In this document: one piece after another, positions 22,891-34,320 of the stretch | Layout: the number at the start of each line of letters is the position of its first letter | How positions within the stretch are numbered: position 1 is the first letter of the stretch | NCBI GenBank assembly: GCA_050084985.1 | Contig: JBITNC010000001.1 | Coordinates: 40,052,001 to 40,116,000 of the forward strand | Length of the DNA stretch: 64,000 nt | Direction: 5' to 3' | Origin: Nageia nagi | Taxonomy: Eukaryota; Pinophyta | The notes under the pieces: model-generated | Databases searched by the model: none | What the model was told of the DNA's origin: nothing | The model's input: the letters and a program-made list of their open reading frames with translations, nothing else | Position numbers and translations under genes: made by a program

Positions 22891-23526
22891 AATTATCAAC
22901 CAAAAATGTGATTGATGATTTCAAAAATATAGAATGAGAAGCTTTGTTGCTTGATTGTTTATTGTTGCTTTTTTATGATATAAGTTTTGACTCAATTTCT
23001 TAGATGAATCAAAATTTTGATTTATCAAATTATGATAAAATGTGTTTTATTTTAACATTTGATGTATTTTTGAAAACAAATTTGAATATACTTCAGAAGT
23101 GACTATTTTCGGTATGAAAATGTGTTGATCTTGTGTGATAGTTGCATCACATTTCTATTATGTCATTTTGCATGTCTAAGCACACATGTACCGTATAAGT
23201 CTTCTTTAGTATATGAATTTTGATGGTGTTGTCCTTTTTCCTGACAACGGGGTTTCAAGATGATCTCCTGTAACAATGATACATCACATTTTATCTCCTT
23301 TGATATTTGTAAATGTTAACGATATTTTTAAGAAATATCATCAAAATCTTTTTTCGTATAAAGCTTAAGATCTTTTGGTAGGATATAATTATAGCTTCTC
23401 TAAATCAAAACTTATTATTTATACATATTTCATCATCCGGTGTTGTCATGAGGATAGCCCTTGCCATGTCTGAATATGATTTTTTAACTTTTGCAATTGA
23501 TACATTTTGAAAATGATATTGTAATA

Positions 23527-23800
23527 CATCAAAACTACACTTGTGTCAATCTCCATACTGTGTGCTATTTATGGTAGTTGCATGACAAGACTCTAGTTTG
23601 TCTCTGCATACCGAAGGGAGTATGTGATGGTAAGCTTATTTGATGTATACAATTTTGAGGTAGTGATGTTGTATATCAAAACTTCACTTGTTTTTATCTC
23701 CATACTATGTGCTGTTTATGGCAGTTACGTGACAAGACTCTAGTTTGTCTCCGCATGCCAAAGCGAGTATGTGATAGGAAGCTTGTTTTGTATATACAAG
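23527..23800. repeat. Diverged tandem pair (~125 bp each) inside G1
   Basis: The block with TCTCCATACT-TGTGCT-TTTATGG and TGACAAGACTCTAGTTTGTC occurs at 23527-23651 and 23675-23800. It includes the same AGTATGTGAT ending. Similarity is high but not perfect. Confidence 0.85.
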
Positions 23801-25519
23801 TCATCTTTCATTTTTCTCTGCTTTTGACCCAGTAGAATGGGTTTCATGATGATCTTTTGCATAAGCCTGTTAGAATCATATTGAGCATAAATATCTTATT
23901 TTAGGTTATAAGTAATTTTAATTACCTTAACCGTGAGTAGACATATAACTTTTGATTTTCTAATTAACAATGTTTTGGGTACATTTTAAGAGAGATGTAG
24001 CCATGATATTGCTATGTGATCATGGGCTTACTTTGATTGTGGTGCTTTTCTTAGCATTATGGCCCCTTTTGAACTGATTAATGATGTCAGTGACGATGAT
24101 GATAGACTGTTCAAAAAACTAATACATGTTAGTTAGTGAACAAGTAAGATGAATGTATGAATGATTCTAACCTTATTGTTTCAATCATTTATAGGTGAAC
24201 ATAAGGTTTGATTTTGGGTCATGGGAAATTGTATTTACCCCAATTGTCCAAGTATGATTTCTTGAGCTTTGCAATTGAAGTATTTTGAACACACGTTGGT
24301 TGTGCACCAAATAGGTACTAAAGGCTTGTTTCCATATATCATTACATGGGTGTCTTGTGTTTATCCCAAGGGAATGTATGGAGCCGAGTCAGGTATATGA
24401 CATTGAGTCCCCTTTGTGTGCACTAATTTAAATTTTGATTATTATGTTATTACTCTAGAAGAATATGTTTTACAAAAATCATTGGAATCATGTTTTTTGA
24501 TGACTAGGGTTTTCTGAATACATATAACAATAAGTGATGACTAAACATGCATAACATGACATATGATTTGAACTAGAAAGTTCGTGATTCATTGTAAGAT
24601 CATAAACAATAAATGGTGTTTGTCCTATCAAGGATTCATGATGAAGTTGTTTATGATCGAGTTTGCATGTTTATTTGGTTATTTTTTTTTAATGGCATGA
24701 TGTGGTGAGCAAACATAGTCATGTATCTTAAGAAGATACAAACAAACTAATATGTTATCCTTGTAGAATTATACAAATACCACTAGACTCATAAGTAGGT
24801 GATAATATACTTGAGGTTGGTAAGTGGTTAAGTCAAGACTCGTACACTTGAGTTTATCAACTTATGTACGAATATTTTAAATCTTGATTTTGTTGGTTGA
24901 TGGTAGAGGCAAATGATTTGCTTTGGGTCATGGAAAATCATAGTTGCTCCAAATTATGATCAAACATAAACTTTTTGAATTTTTGCAATCAAAGTATTTT
25001 GAAAATAGGTTCTACACCTTACTAGGTATTCATGCTTGCCTACATATGCTATTTCATGGAACACTTTATTCCATAGGCTCTTTGCCATTAGCATGTATGT
25101 GACGTGGAGTCTTTTCAATGTAGATAACATTTTAATGTTTGATAATCCTGCTATTTGCCCCAGTAGGATGGGTTTCATTATCATTTCTTGCAAAAATCAT
25201 TATCAAAAATTTCAGGATGGAATTGTTTATAATTTGATATCATCAAAGATTCATGATGAGGAATATGACAATAACAATTATCCCATTAAAGATGTATGGG
25301 ATTATTATTGTATTTTTATTTTTTAAATGTTGATTTTGATATTATTAAATATCTTCAAATTTAAGGATAATGATTTGAAAAATTGCAGTATTAGATTGTA
25401 TCATTTACCAAACTTGGCTACTAATACTTTTTATTTTATGATAACATGTACAAAGGATATGGAATGAGATGTAGCACACATTCAATTTATGGGTAGATGA
25501 TAATGAATCGAAAGGGAAG

Positions 25520-25893
25520 AAGAACATCAATTTCTAATTCAAAGGGAAGAGCAATTTCTTACTCTCGATCCCAAGGAATGATGGAAGCTTTCTAACGATG
25601 TTCTAAGGGGTTGAAATGGATGGTATATGATAGAAAAAGAACATTGAATTCCAATTCAATGGGGAGAATAATTTCTTATTCTCGATCTCAAAGAATAATG
25701 GAAGCTATAAAATTTAACAATGTTCTAGGGTTGAATTTTATCAATCTACTAAGGATAATTTCTTGCTTAAACTTGTAGATAAGAATAGAAGCAAAAGGTT
25801 TTAACAACAACAATGTTGACTCCCATATCAATGGGGAGAGCAGTTACTCGCTCTTTTTCTCAAATAATATGGAAGCACCTCCAATTTAATAAT
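25520..25893. repeat. Three degenerate tandem units inside G1
   Basis: A unit of the form TCAA-GGGGAGAGCA-TT-CT, then TCGATCCCAA-GAAT-ATGGAAGC, occurs at about 25545-25595, 25655-25705 and 25830-25880. The spacing is roughly 110-175 bp. Confidence 0.7.
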
Positions 25894-26329
25894 TGATAAA
25901 GATGGATTAGGAAATATATGGATGTTGGATAATAAAATATGAAATTTGGTATAGTATAACATGTATGGGGGGATGGTGGATGTTAATATGAAAATAGTAT
26001 AACAAATGAATGGACATAGGATGTATTGAGTATTTAGAGAGATAAACTAATCAACTCATCAAGGCATTGATAAATATAAGTATAATATTAATTACTATGT
26101 AATAATAAATAGTATGGGATGGAGGCACAGGATGATGAAGAAATGTAATGATCATAATATTCAAGTTGACCATATTAACCAATCATCATTAGATTTTTTC
26201 TTCTTTAGATGATATAAAACAAAGTCATGATGTTCTCAAAATTATCATAGACTCATGTGTGTGCAATGATGTTTATTTCCATCTCTAAACAATCTCAAAC
26301 TAAATGTCAAAAGAGCATAAAATATATAA

Positions 26330-26334
26330 GCTAG
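26330..26334. repeat. Target-site duplication of C2, left copy
   Basis: GCTAG, identical to 34844-34848. Confidence 0.9.
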
Positions 26335-26859
26335 TGAAGGATTTGAACTAGATCTAAACAAATCCTCTAGGACCTTAGACTAGGAAACTCAAGTGTACAC
26401 AAGATAACATAATCACTCAAGATAACACATCTATAATTATAAGAACATCATTCACATAATATGACACCAATATAATGTGGTTCCTCCCTCCTTGGGAGTA
26501 CATCCACAACTAGTTCTCTTATTCTCAATCTATGTCTCTCTTACAACTATTCTCTAGCTCTCTCCTACACAACTAAGTAGAGTAATCTTACTCCAAGACT
26601 TAGATATGTTACAAGAGGAGAGGCCCTCTATTTATAGCTTTAGAGCACCTCCCTAACCTTCCTTTAACCCAAGGGTAAGGTTAGGGTTACATTAAATGTA
26701 TCACCCAACTTCAACCTACCAACTAACCACTTTGGTAAAGTCAAAGTCTACATATTAAAGAATTCAATTAATCTCTTAAGGTATCTACATACCCTTAAGT
26801 GATTAATTGAATTTACAAGGAGTTTAGATATTCACAATATTTCATTACAAATTCTAACA
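26335..26859 (-). repeat. C2 3' LTR
   Basis: TGAAGGATTT...TCTAACA on the + strand (525 bp). About 99% identical to 34321-34843; the differences are four substitutions and one 2-bp indel. Confidence 0.95.
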
Positions 26860-26873
26860 CTCCCCCTTAATGC
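26860..26873 (-). other. C2 polypurine tract
   Basis: On the minus strand CATTAAGGGGGAG directly precedes the 3' LTR start TGTTAGAA. Confidence 0.85.
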
Positions 26874-27610
26874 AATATTGGGATAGAGCATAGAAGAGAG
26901 AAGAGAGAGAGTAAGAGAGAGTTCTCCTCCATAGAGATACAAGTGGAGATGAGAACTTTTACATATTTGAGAATCTTTTTGAGAACTAGTATGAGACTCA
27001 CTACATTACCATTTGACAAAAAATGGTTTACAATACAATCATTAACCACAACTGGTTTCACTGTACATAGTAGTCGATCAACTTTAAGCTGACATGTGAG
27101 TCTCCATGAGCTTGCTTTCACAAGGTGAGTAACCTGCATTTCTGAAAAAGATCCTGCATGCTACAAGCAACTCATGAAAAAAATCAGTTAGATGCATCAT
27201 ATATTCAAATAAGAGAATCAAATAATGCCATATTATAAATAACTGATCAATGGTGCACTATAAGCCATCACAGAGATGCCAAGCCATCACTCATAGTCAC
27301 CTATTGTATATAGACATGTGTTGATTTTAAATAGAGCATAAAAATTGTACAACGAGTTTCTCATGCAGAGCAAACTCACCATGGAGGTATAGAATGTACA
27401 ACAAGTTCCTCACGCAGAGTGAACTTACCACAGAGGTATATTAATTATATGCTCAAAATTTGTACAACAAGTTTCTCACGTAGAGCAAACTCACCACGGA
27501 GGTATAAAATGTACAACAAGTTTGTCACGCAGAGCAAACTTACCACGGAGGTCTAGAATGTACAATCAAAAAGGCCTCTTAGAGGTGAAGTTGTCATCAC
27601 TAACAAAAGT
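26874..27610 (-). other. C2 3' untranslated interior
   Basis: The 737 bp between the pol stop and the purine tract hold no supported gene. The open frame at 26867-27139 (minus) has no domain. The main content is the four-unit repeat at 27346-27558. Confidence 0.6.
27346..27558. repeat. Four ~50-bp repeat units in the C2 3' region
   Basis: Units starting GTACAAC-AGTTT-TCACGCAG and ending CACCACGGAGGTAT lie at about 27347, 27396, 27462 and 27511. Units 2 and 3 are separated by a short insertion. They differ from each other at a few positions. Confidence 0.9.
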
Positions 27611-27832
27611 TTAAACTTCACTCCCCCTTGAGGGCAACTTCACCAACTTGAGAGAATCCCTAATCTTGCAGAACTGAGCTTCAGGAAGGGGCTTGGTGAA
27701 CAAATCAACAGAGTTTTTAGTAGATGGACAATACTGCAAGTGTATGATGTCATCTAGAACCTTCTCCCTGATAAAATGGGCTTGGATTTCTACATGTTTG
27801 GTTCGCTGATGGAACACAGGATTCTTAGCCAA
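27611..27832 (-). pseudogene. C2 RNase H, C-terminal end of polyprotein
   Basis: Reads AKNPVFHQRTKHVEIQAHFI, VLDDIIHLQYCPSTKNSVDL and FTKPLPEAQFCKIRDSL, the standard end of the copia RNase H domain, terminating at 27611. Upstream it is separated from the 27914-28282 part by a TAG at 27914-27916. The intervening bases are open in the same frame and include the SSDNQSAI catalytic block, so a single substitution interrupts the domain. RNase H removes the RNA strand during reverse transcription. Confidence 0.93.
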
Positions 27833-27913
27833 AGAGATAGCTGATTGATTGTCTGATGAAATAAGAGATGGGCCATTTGGCTTATACCCAATTTCGTGCA
27901 GAATATGTCTTAG

Positions 27914-28282
27914 CTAAATAGCTTCTTGGGCGATAACAGACATGGCATGATATTCGACTTCGGTGGTAGAAAGAGTCACAGTAGGTTGCTTCTTGGAAGC
28001 CCAAGAGATAGCACCTAAACCAATGCTAAACACATATGTAGAGGTTGATTTTCTGTCATCTCTATCTCCCCCATAATCAGAATCTGAGAACCCTGAGAGA
28101 ACAATCGAGGGCACTTTGGAATACTTAAGAGCAAGATCCTTTGTCCTTGTGACATACCTCAAGATTTGCTTAACAACATTGAGGTGTTCAACATATGGTT
28201 TTTGCATGAATTGTGCCATTAGATTCACTGCAAAGGCAATGTCAGGACGAGAGATAGTCAGATACAGAAGACTACCAATCAA
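27914..28282 (-). pseudogene. C2 end of reverse transcriptase and RNase H N-terminal part
   Basis: 122 open codons between a TAA at 28283-28285 and a TAG at 27914-27916. It begins with the LIGSLLYLT-x-SRPDI connection segment after reverse transcriptase and contains GFSDSDYGGDRDDRKSTSTY and SWASKKQPTVTLSTTEVEY, the first catalytic Asp and the Glu block of RNase H. Both bordering stops fit a single C-to-T or G-to-A change from a normal codon (Gln or Trp), judged from the usual residues at these positions in the family. Confidence 0.93.
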
Positions 28283-30142
28283 TTATCTATAAGCTGTAGC
28301 ATCAGCCAACTGAGAATCTGAGCTCAGTGATACAATGATTCTAGGAGAAACAGGTATTGCAGCATATTTACACTCCTCCATTCCAAACTTTTGCAAGATG
28401 TATGATATATACTTAGATTGACTAAGATAAGTACAATCTTTGTGTTGGTATACTTGCATCTCAAGATAGTAATGCAATAGACCTAGATCAGTCATTTCAA
28501 ATGTTGCCTTGAGTTTGGAGATGCACTCTTGGATGATTTCAATATTATTGCTTGTTATGAGAAGATCATCCACATACAGGAGAATTATGACCACGTCTTT
28601 TCCTTGATTGAGTACATATAGATCTGAATCTGAGAAGCACTTGGAAAAACCAATATATGCAAAGAATCCTGAAATTTTCTTGTACCATGCTCTAGGTGCT
28701 TGCTTAAGTCCATACAAAGACTTCTTTAGTTTACACACAAGAGACTCTTTTCCTTTTGGAATAAATCCTTCTGGTTGATTCATGTAGATTTCAACATCCA
28801 AGTCACCATTGAGAAATGCACTTTTGACATCAAGTTGAAAAGCTTTCCATCCTTGAGCTGCAGAAAGAGCAAGGATTATTCTGACAGTAGGCATCTTGGC
28901 TACAGGAGCAAAGGTTTCCTCATAATCAATACCATATTTTTGAGCGAATCCTTTGGCCACTAATCTTGCCTTGTATTTTTCAATTTTTCCATCAGAATTG
29001 TATTTGACCTTGTATATCCATTTATTGCCAATCACATTTTTCTCATTGGGATAAGGAACCAAATCCCAAGTTTCATTTTTCATGAGCGCCTCATACTCAA
29101 CTTTCATAGCTTCCATCCAACACTCTTGCTTGGAAGCTTCTTTGAAGGTTGATGGCTCATGCATATTATCAATTTTGGTAAATAAGGATTTATTCAAGGT
29201 CATACTTCTTGTAATTCTATGTGCTAGAGAATTTTGCTCTTGTGGTGACTTCTCTACATGCTCATCCAACCAGTTAGGTGCAGGCGAAGAATCATCTGTA
29301 TCAGACACTTCAATATGAGAGGTCGTATCCTCAGAAATTTCATTGAACTTAACATCCCTAGAAATAAAGACTATTTTATGGGATGAAGAGTAGAGCCTGT
29401 AACCTCTATGCTGATTATCATACCCCACAAAGATGCATTTTTCTGATCGTTTATCTAGCTTCTTTCTTTTCTTTGAGGTAATGAAGGCAAATGCATCATA
29501 ACTGAAGACTCTGAAGTGTGAGAGGTTAGGTTTCTTTCCTGTCCATGCTTCATATGGAGTTTTACCTTCAACTGCCTTAGTAGGACACCTATTTAGGGTG
29601 TGAATAGCAGTGTGAACAGCTTCTCCCCATAAGAAACTAGGAAGGTTACCCAACATGCATCTTGCCATTTCCATAATGGTGCGATTCTTCCTTTCAGCAA
29701 CTCCATTTTGCTGAGGGGTGTAAGGGATTGTGAATTGTCGCTTAATCCCATGTTTAACACAATAGTTGTTAAACTCATTGCTATTATACTCACCCCCATT
29801 ATCAGATCTCAGCATTTTGATCTTAAAATCAGTTTGATTTTCAACAAGTGCCTTGAAGTCTTGAAACCTATCAAAAGTTTGATCCTTGTGCTCAAGTAGA
29901 TAACCAAATGTCATCCTACTGAAGTCATAAATGAAGGTCAGAACATAAGAAGCTCCACCTAGTGACTTAGTCTGAAAAGGACCCATCAAATCTGAATGCA
30001 CAAGCTGAAGAGGACAAGTAGCCCGAGTTGCCTTATCTTTTTCAAACTTTTGCCTATGCATCTTTCCTAGAATGCACCTTTCACAAAGACCAATTGTGGG
30101 TGAAATATTAGGTAAACCTTCCACAAGTGCTTGAGTTTTCAT
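28283..30142 (-). pseudogene. C2 integrase and reverse transcriptase segment
   Basis: 619 open codons. Integrase comes first: zinc-binding CERC at residues 20-23, then catalytic Asp51 (VHSDLMGP), Asp114 (RSDNGGEY) and Glu150 (NGVAERKNRT), the D-D-35-E spacing. Reverse transcriptase spans about 340-560: Asp438 in LDVKSAFLNG, SLYGLKQAPRAWY at 475-487 and YVDD at 523-526. All catalytic residues are present, so only the flanking stops disable it. It is preceded by a TGA at 30176-30178 and followed by a TAA at 28283-28285. Integrase inserts the cDNA; reverse transcriptase makes it. Confidence 0.96.
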
Positions 30143-30175
30143 ATCTTGAATACTCTTGTGGCTAAGGTGCCCTAA

Positions 30176-31213
30176 TCATTGATGCCAAAGATTACCTTTT
30201 GAACAAACATTTGTAGCAAGACAAATCTTTGAAGGTACTTGATCCACAATATAAAGGTCATCCTTTACTGATCCTTTCATCAAGGTGGCAAGTCCTTTCT
30301 TAACACACCAAGAGTGTGAGGTAAACTCAAATGAGCATCCTTTCCTTGTAATTTGAATCACGGAGATGAGATTCATCCTTAGTTTAGGCACATAAAAGAC
30401 ATTATCAAGAGTCTTTCCATGAATCTTCACACTTCCTATTCCGTGAACATCAAGGACTGTATTATCACCTATCACAACTGCATCCTTTTTGTACTTATGA
30501 AAGTTTTCAAACTTATCCTTTTCATAACACATGTGATTAGTGCATCCTGAATCAACAATCCAATCATTTGAAATAGTTTGAGTCATTGAGTAGTAGGCAA
30601 CAGAAGTAGCATGCTTGTTCTTCTTTCTATTATTGAAAGTTCTCACATTTGCATTTCCATTTCCTTTTTGAGCAAATTTATTTTTGCAACAATCATACTC
30701 TTTGTGCCCAAAGATGCCACAGAAGTTACAATTCCCATCAAACTTTTCCTGAGGTGTTGGATTGCTTGATCCTGCTTTATCATTCCTGTGCCTGTAGTTG
30801 CCATGATTGTTGTTGTTGCCCTTTTTGTCATACTTCCTGAAGGTAGATGAGGACTTGTTATCTTTGAATTTGTAATGTTTGAACTTTTTCTTGAAAGGAG
30901 TTTTGATTGCTCCTAGAGCAATGCTATTATCCTTTGGAGAAAGGTTCAACATTTTCTTGTTCAAAGTTTCCTCATGCTTCAGAAGGAGTCTAGAAAGGTT
31001 ATCAAGTGAGATGACATCTTCTTCATCATCGAGCCTTGTTTCCATAACCATGAAAAAGTTGCTAAACTTTGTAGTAAGGCTTTGAAGAATGATGAAGACC
31101 ATGAACTCATCATTGATCCAGTTGCACCCACAACCAACCAGTTGTGTCCTGAGGTCAATGATTTTATTTAAGTAGATGGAGGCACTTTCATCTTCACTTT
31201 GTCGATACTGCAA
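30176..31213 (-). pseudogene. C2 Gag C-terminal part, zinc knuckle, protease
   Basis: 345 open codons. Residues 1-90 are the end of a UBN2-type Gag (DDEEDVISLDNLSRLLLKHE). A CCHC knuckle (CNFCGIFGHKEYDC) sits at 162-175 after a Lys/Asn-rich linker, and the protease active site DSGCTNHM starts at 221. The end (LWHQ) begins the gag-pre-integrase motif and is cut by a TGA at 30176-30178; downstream codons remain in frame. The upstream Gag part (31168-31515) is in a different frame, so one indel near 31200 separates them. Confidence 0.95.
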
Positions 31214-31515
31214 TAACTTTTATAGAATGGTAACCCAAGGTAAATTTTCTTTAACCTATCCCAAGCTTCCTTTGCTGAAGTTGATGAAGAAATCATGAGA
31301 AGGACATCATCTGAAACTGCACGGTAAATCATGGAAGTTGCTAACTCATTCTTTGAGTTGTATACTTCAAGAGCCTTCTCATCGGTAGGAGCAACCACGT
31401 CTTCACTAACTGTCTACCACAGCTTCCTTGCTTGTAACTCGACTTTCATACAAGGTTCCCATATTCCAAAGTTGGAACCATCGAGTATGTGCTTGGGAAT
31501 GAAGGTTTCAACCAT
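31168..31515 (-). pseudogene. C2 Gag N-terminal part
   Basis: The ATG at 31515 (minus) starts METF-like residues followed by LDGSNFGIWEPCMKVEL, the typical copia Gag opening. A TAG at 31414-31416 interrupts where Trp is usual. The frame continues through SKNELATSMIYRAVSDDVLL and SSTSAKEAWDRLKKIYLG, then ends at 31168 because of a frameshift near 31200; Gag resumes in the 30176-31213 frame. I chose this ATG because no other start gives the conserved opening. Confidence 0.88.
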
Positions 31516-32689
31516 TACTACAAAAAACAAATAAATATGCAATAAGAATGTAAACTGTTACAATTTTTCCATCTATACATATAAAACATCTAATAAGCAA
31601 ACATGTACCACATGTGCAAACTTATTAACCACGATCCACAGAAGGATAAAGTTGGGGTTGTTTTCTTGTATAGAATTAGGCCTTCACCTGGATGCCCGCA
31701 AGGTGGAGCCCAGGTACTACCAGTCCTTAACCAGTTCACCTTGGTCAATGATATACTCTCACAAGGAGAAGTACCTACTATTTTCCAAGGATCTGACGTA
31801 TCTTGGACCGGCCATTTTAATTATCTTGATTAAGGTTTTCAGTTTTCCTCCTAGGTTATCAGGATAATCCCTGAATGGACGTGCGGACATGTGGTATCAC
31901 TACACACATGCCTGTCCACCTAATAGAGTTATGTCCAATCCAACAGAGGTCTTAGGGGCAATTAAGATGGACTTACCACCACTCGGTTCTTCGGACTAAA
32001 AGGGCTCCAGTCTGCCCTGTCCTCACCTCATGGCTCCCCAAACAAGTCATGTTGTGGAAAATACGTGCGGATGTATTCATTTTAGGGGTTACTTTTCAAA
32101 TTTTTGCGTATTGCAAGTATAAGCAAATGTGCAAAAAATATAAAGTAAAGTGAAAATACTCCATCCACACGAACTTGAAACCTTAAGAGGCCAAAAATTG
32201 AGTCCAATGGGTTTTGTACTAACCCCTAAAGGACTTTTACATTTTTCATATTTTTGCTCAAGTTCAAAAAATAATGAAATTGTCAAATGCTAAGTCTTAT
32301 TTAGCATAAATTCATAACTTAAACATGTATATGACTTAAAATTAAGTTTTAAACATGCATCATGCATTTTAACTTATAAATTTAAGCACTATGCAAGATC
32401 AATTTAGCATCTAAGTAAAAATAGCATGCAAGATTCTATTTAGCATGCAAGATCTATTTAGCATTTAAGCAAAAAAATGATAAAAATCCCCCCCATTTTG
32501 ACTTAAAGTGCTAACAACTTGGATGCTAAAAATGGATGTGGTACGTAGGGTGTCTCCCTAATTTGCACTTAAAAATATCATAGGGTTGTAAGAAAAATCC
32601 CTTAGAGAAGTAAGCTGACCTAGATTGTAAAGAAAAAATCAAATCAAATTAGGAGGGGGGAAATAATTAAGGCTCAACAACTAAAGTTG

Positions 32690-33395
32690 ACAAAAAAAAA
32701 TGTGAAGGGGCCATGTGTAAGCCTCAGGGAGGTGAAGAGGCTTGGGTGGCAGGGGCCAAAGGCGGCAAGGAGAGTAGGTGGAGGGCGTGTGAGGAGTGGC
32801 GGGCAGAGGCCGCGTGGGCGGCCAGCAGGTGGTTGACCAACCGTGAGCGTGACTACAGGGCAGCGAGGGAGAAGAGTATAAGGGTCTATAGCCTGCATGT
32901 TGTCAAACAAACCACGGAGGAGGAGGAGGCAGTCACGAGAGAAGGAAGGTAGACAGACGAGTAGCGAGTGGTGGTGGTCGATGAAACTTGGTTTGCATCG
33001 TTGGAAACATGTCACGAGCTGGCTCGGTGCTTTTCACTACGTGGTGTGCATGGCCTGGCAATGTAGTCATTCTGTGCATATCCTACAAACATATACAGTC
33101 TAAGGAGCTATCAGAATCAGGAGTCATCTGGTGCATATCCTATGATCATGTGCAGGCCAAGGAGCTGTGTCAGAATTAGGTAGCACGTCAAACAACAGGA
33201 GGAGCTACAACGTAGTGAGTTGGTGCATAGCTGGCGTGGAGGGAGATGGGCACGTAGATGGGAGCAAATGAGGGAGGGAGGAGCGGCTCCATGCATGGTG
33301 GTGGAGGCGGCACGCGTGGTGGTGGAGGAGTGCGGTGCGGCGGTGGGCGGGAGAGCCACCAGAGGCCATGCACACGTGGAGGACCCCTCATTAAA
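32690..33395. other. GC-rich island in the C2 leader
   Basis: This stretch is strikingly GC-rich and purine-rich on the + strand, unlike anything else in the window. Open frames exist on both strands (for example 32674-33015 minus and 32713-32952 plus), as expected from base composition; the predicted peptides are Pro/Ser/Cys- or Gly/Arg-rich without recognisable motifs. A diverged tandem pair lies at 33072-33120 and 33130-33180 (TGTGCATATCCTA... AAGGAGCT...TCAGAAT). It could be captured host sequence or a structured leader RNA; I cannot decide. Confidence 0.6.
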
Positions 33396-34159
33396 ATAAA
33401 TGTATACGAATTAATTTATTAATGTGACCCCCAATTTAATTTATTTTGATTTTAAATATATGTTTGTTTTATTATATTTTAAACGAATTTAAAATATAAA
33501 CAATTTACATATATATTTGATTATTTTTGTTTTATATTTTAAACAGATTTTAAAATATAAAAAATAGATATATATATATTTTTTGATTGAAATAAAAATA
33601 TATATATACGTTTGGGTTTATTTTAAACAAAGTTAAAAACAAAATAAGAAATATATATATTTATATTGAGCCTTTGCAACTCAAAAAACAAATTGTCCTC
33701 CTTTTATTTTTGGAAATGTTGATGCCTTTTGCTTAGAAACTTATCAATAACTCACTAATGATAGTATATATGAGAAATTTCACAATAATACATTACTATT
33801 TTAACAAATAGTAATAACATAATTCATGTTAGTATATATATTGCAATTTTTCATCATATATTGGTATTTAATCAAATAATTGAACCAACACATACTTTTA
33901 AGTTCAATATAACATGAACAACAAATTACAATTTGTTGTATACTAACCCTTTTTAAAAGAACTATAGCAATTTAAAATTGCAAGTAACATAGAGGATTAG
34001 TAAAAAATTGCAACTTGTTAATCATAACTTAAAAAAGGAACTAACACATAGCAAATAAGGTGTTAGTAGCATTATGTAATAATCCAAAAAAAATGACCAA
34101 ATGAGGAGGAACTTTATACCTGCTCTTTAAAATTTACCTCACCAAGGGGGTGTAAGATG

Positions 34160-34306
34160 AGGAGTGAAGAAGGATGAAGAACCTCCAAGATGTAGCTTCC
34201 ACACCAAAAGAAGAGCTTCCACAACAAAGAGAGCTTCTACACCAAGAAGAAGTGATTCCACAACAAGGAGAATGTCTACACCTAGAAGAAGAGCTTCCAC
34301 AACAAG
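34160..34306. repeat. Short tandem repeats beside the C2 primer site
   Basis: Five to six units of roughly 24-30 bp with the core GAGCTTCCACAACAA and a GAAGAA spacer run from about 34190 to 34306, right up to the primer site. Confidence 0.8.
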
Positions 34307-34318
34307 GCTCTGATACCA
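34307..34318 (-). other. C2 primer binding site (initiator Met tRNA)
   Basis: TGGTATCAGAGC on the minus strand, two bases inside the end of the 5' LTR. Confidence 0.95.
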
Positions 34319-34320
34319 AT

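Larger units (their letters stand above)
22891..26329 (-). other. G1 3' interior, non-coding
   Basis: About 3.4 kb between the C2 insertion point and the G1 3' LTR. An active gypsy element would carry reverse transcriptase and integrase downstream of its protease. I checked both strands and see no YxDD, LPQG, HHCC or GPY/F pattern. The only open frames (24960-25193 minus, 25036-25326 plus) overlap each other and have no domain signal. Local duplications are listed separately. Confidence 0.6.
31516..34306 (-). other. C2 long 5' leader without gag-pol
   Basis: 2.8 kb between the primer site and the Gag start, much longer than the usual few hundred bases or less in copia elements. From the primer site inward it contains short repeats (34160-34306), very AT-rich hairpin-prone sequence (33400-33660), a GC-rich island (32690-33395), repeated GCATGCAAGAT motifs (32390-32470) and a moderately GC-rich part (31640-32060). 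Several overlapping frames are open in the GC-rich part, but none shows a domain. Confidence 0.7.

Noticed and set aside
26668-26690. Telomere-like AACCCTAACC/GGTTAGGGTT sequence in the C2 and solo LTRs
   Set aside because: It is a single imperfect occurrence in each LTR at the same LTR position, not a tandem array, so it is part of the LTR and not an interstitial telomere.
27346-27558. CRISPR-like array
   Set aside because: The units are contiguous diverged tandem repeats without unique spacers, inside a plant retrotransposon.
28775-31085. Plus-strand open frames across the C2 pol region
   Set aside because: They are antisense shadows of a well-supported integrase-reverse transcriptase reading frame on the minus strand.
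32674-33391. Several 60-113-codon frames in the GC-rich island of C2
   Set aside because: Frames are open on both strands at once, peptides are low complexity, and no domain is visible; GC-rich sequence has few stop codons by chance.
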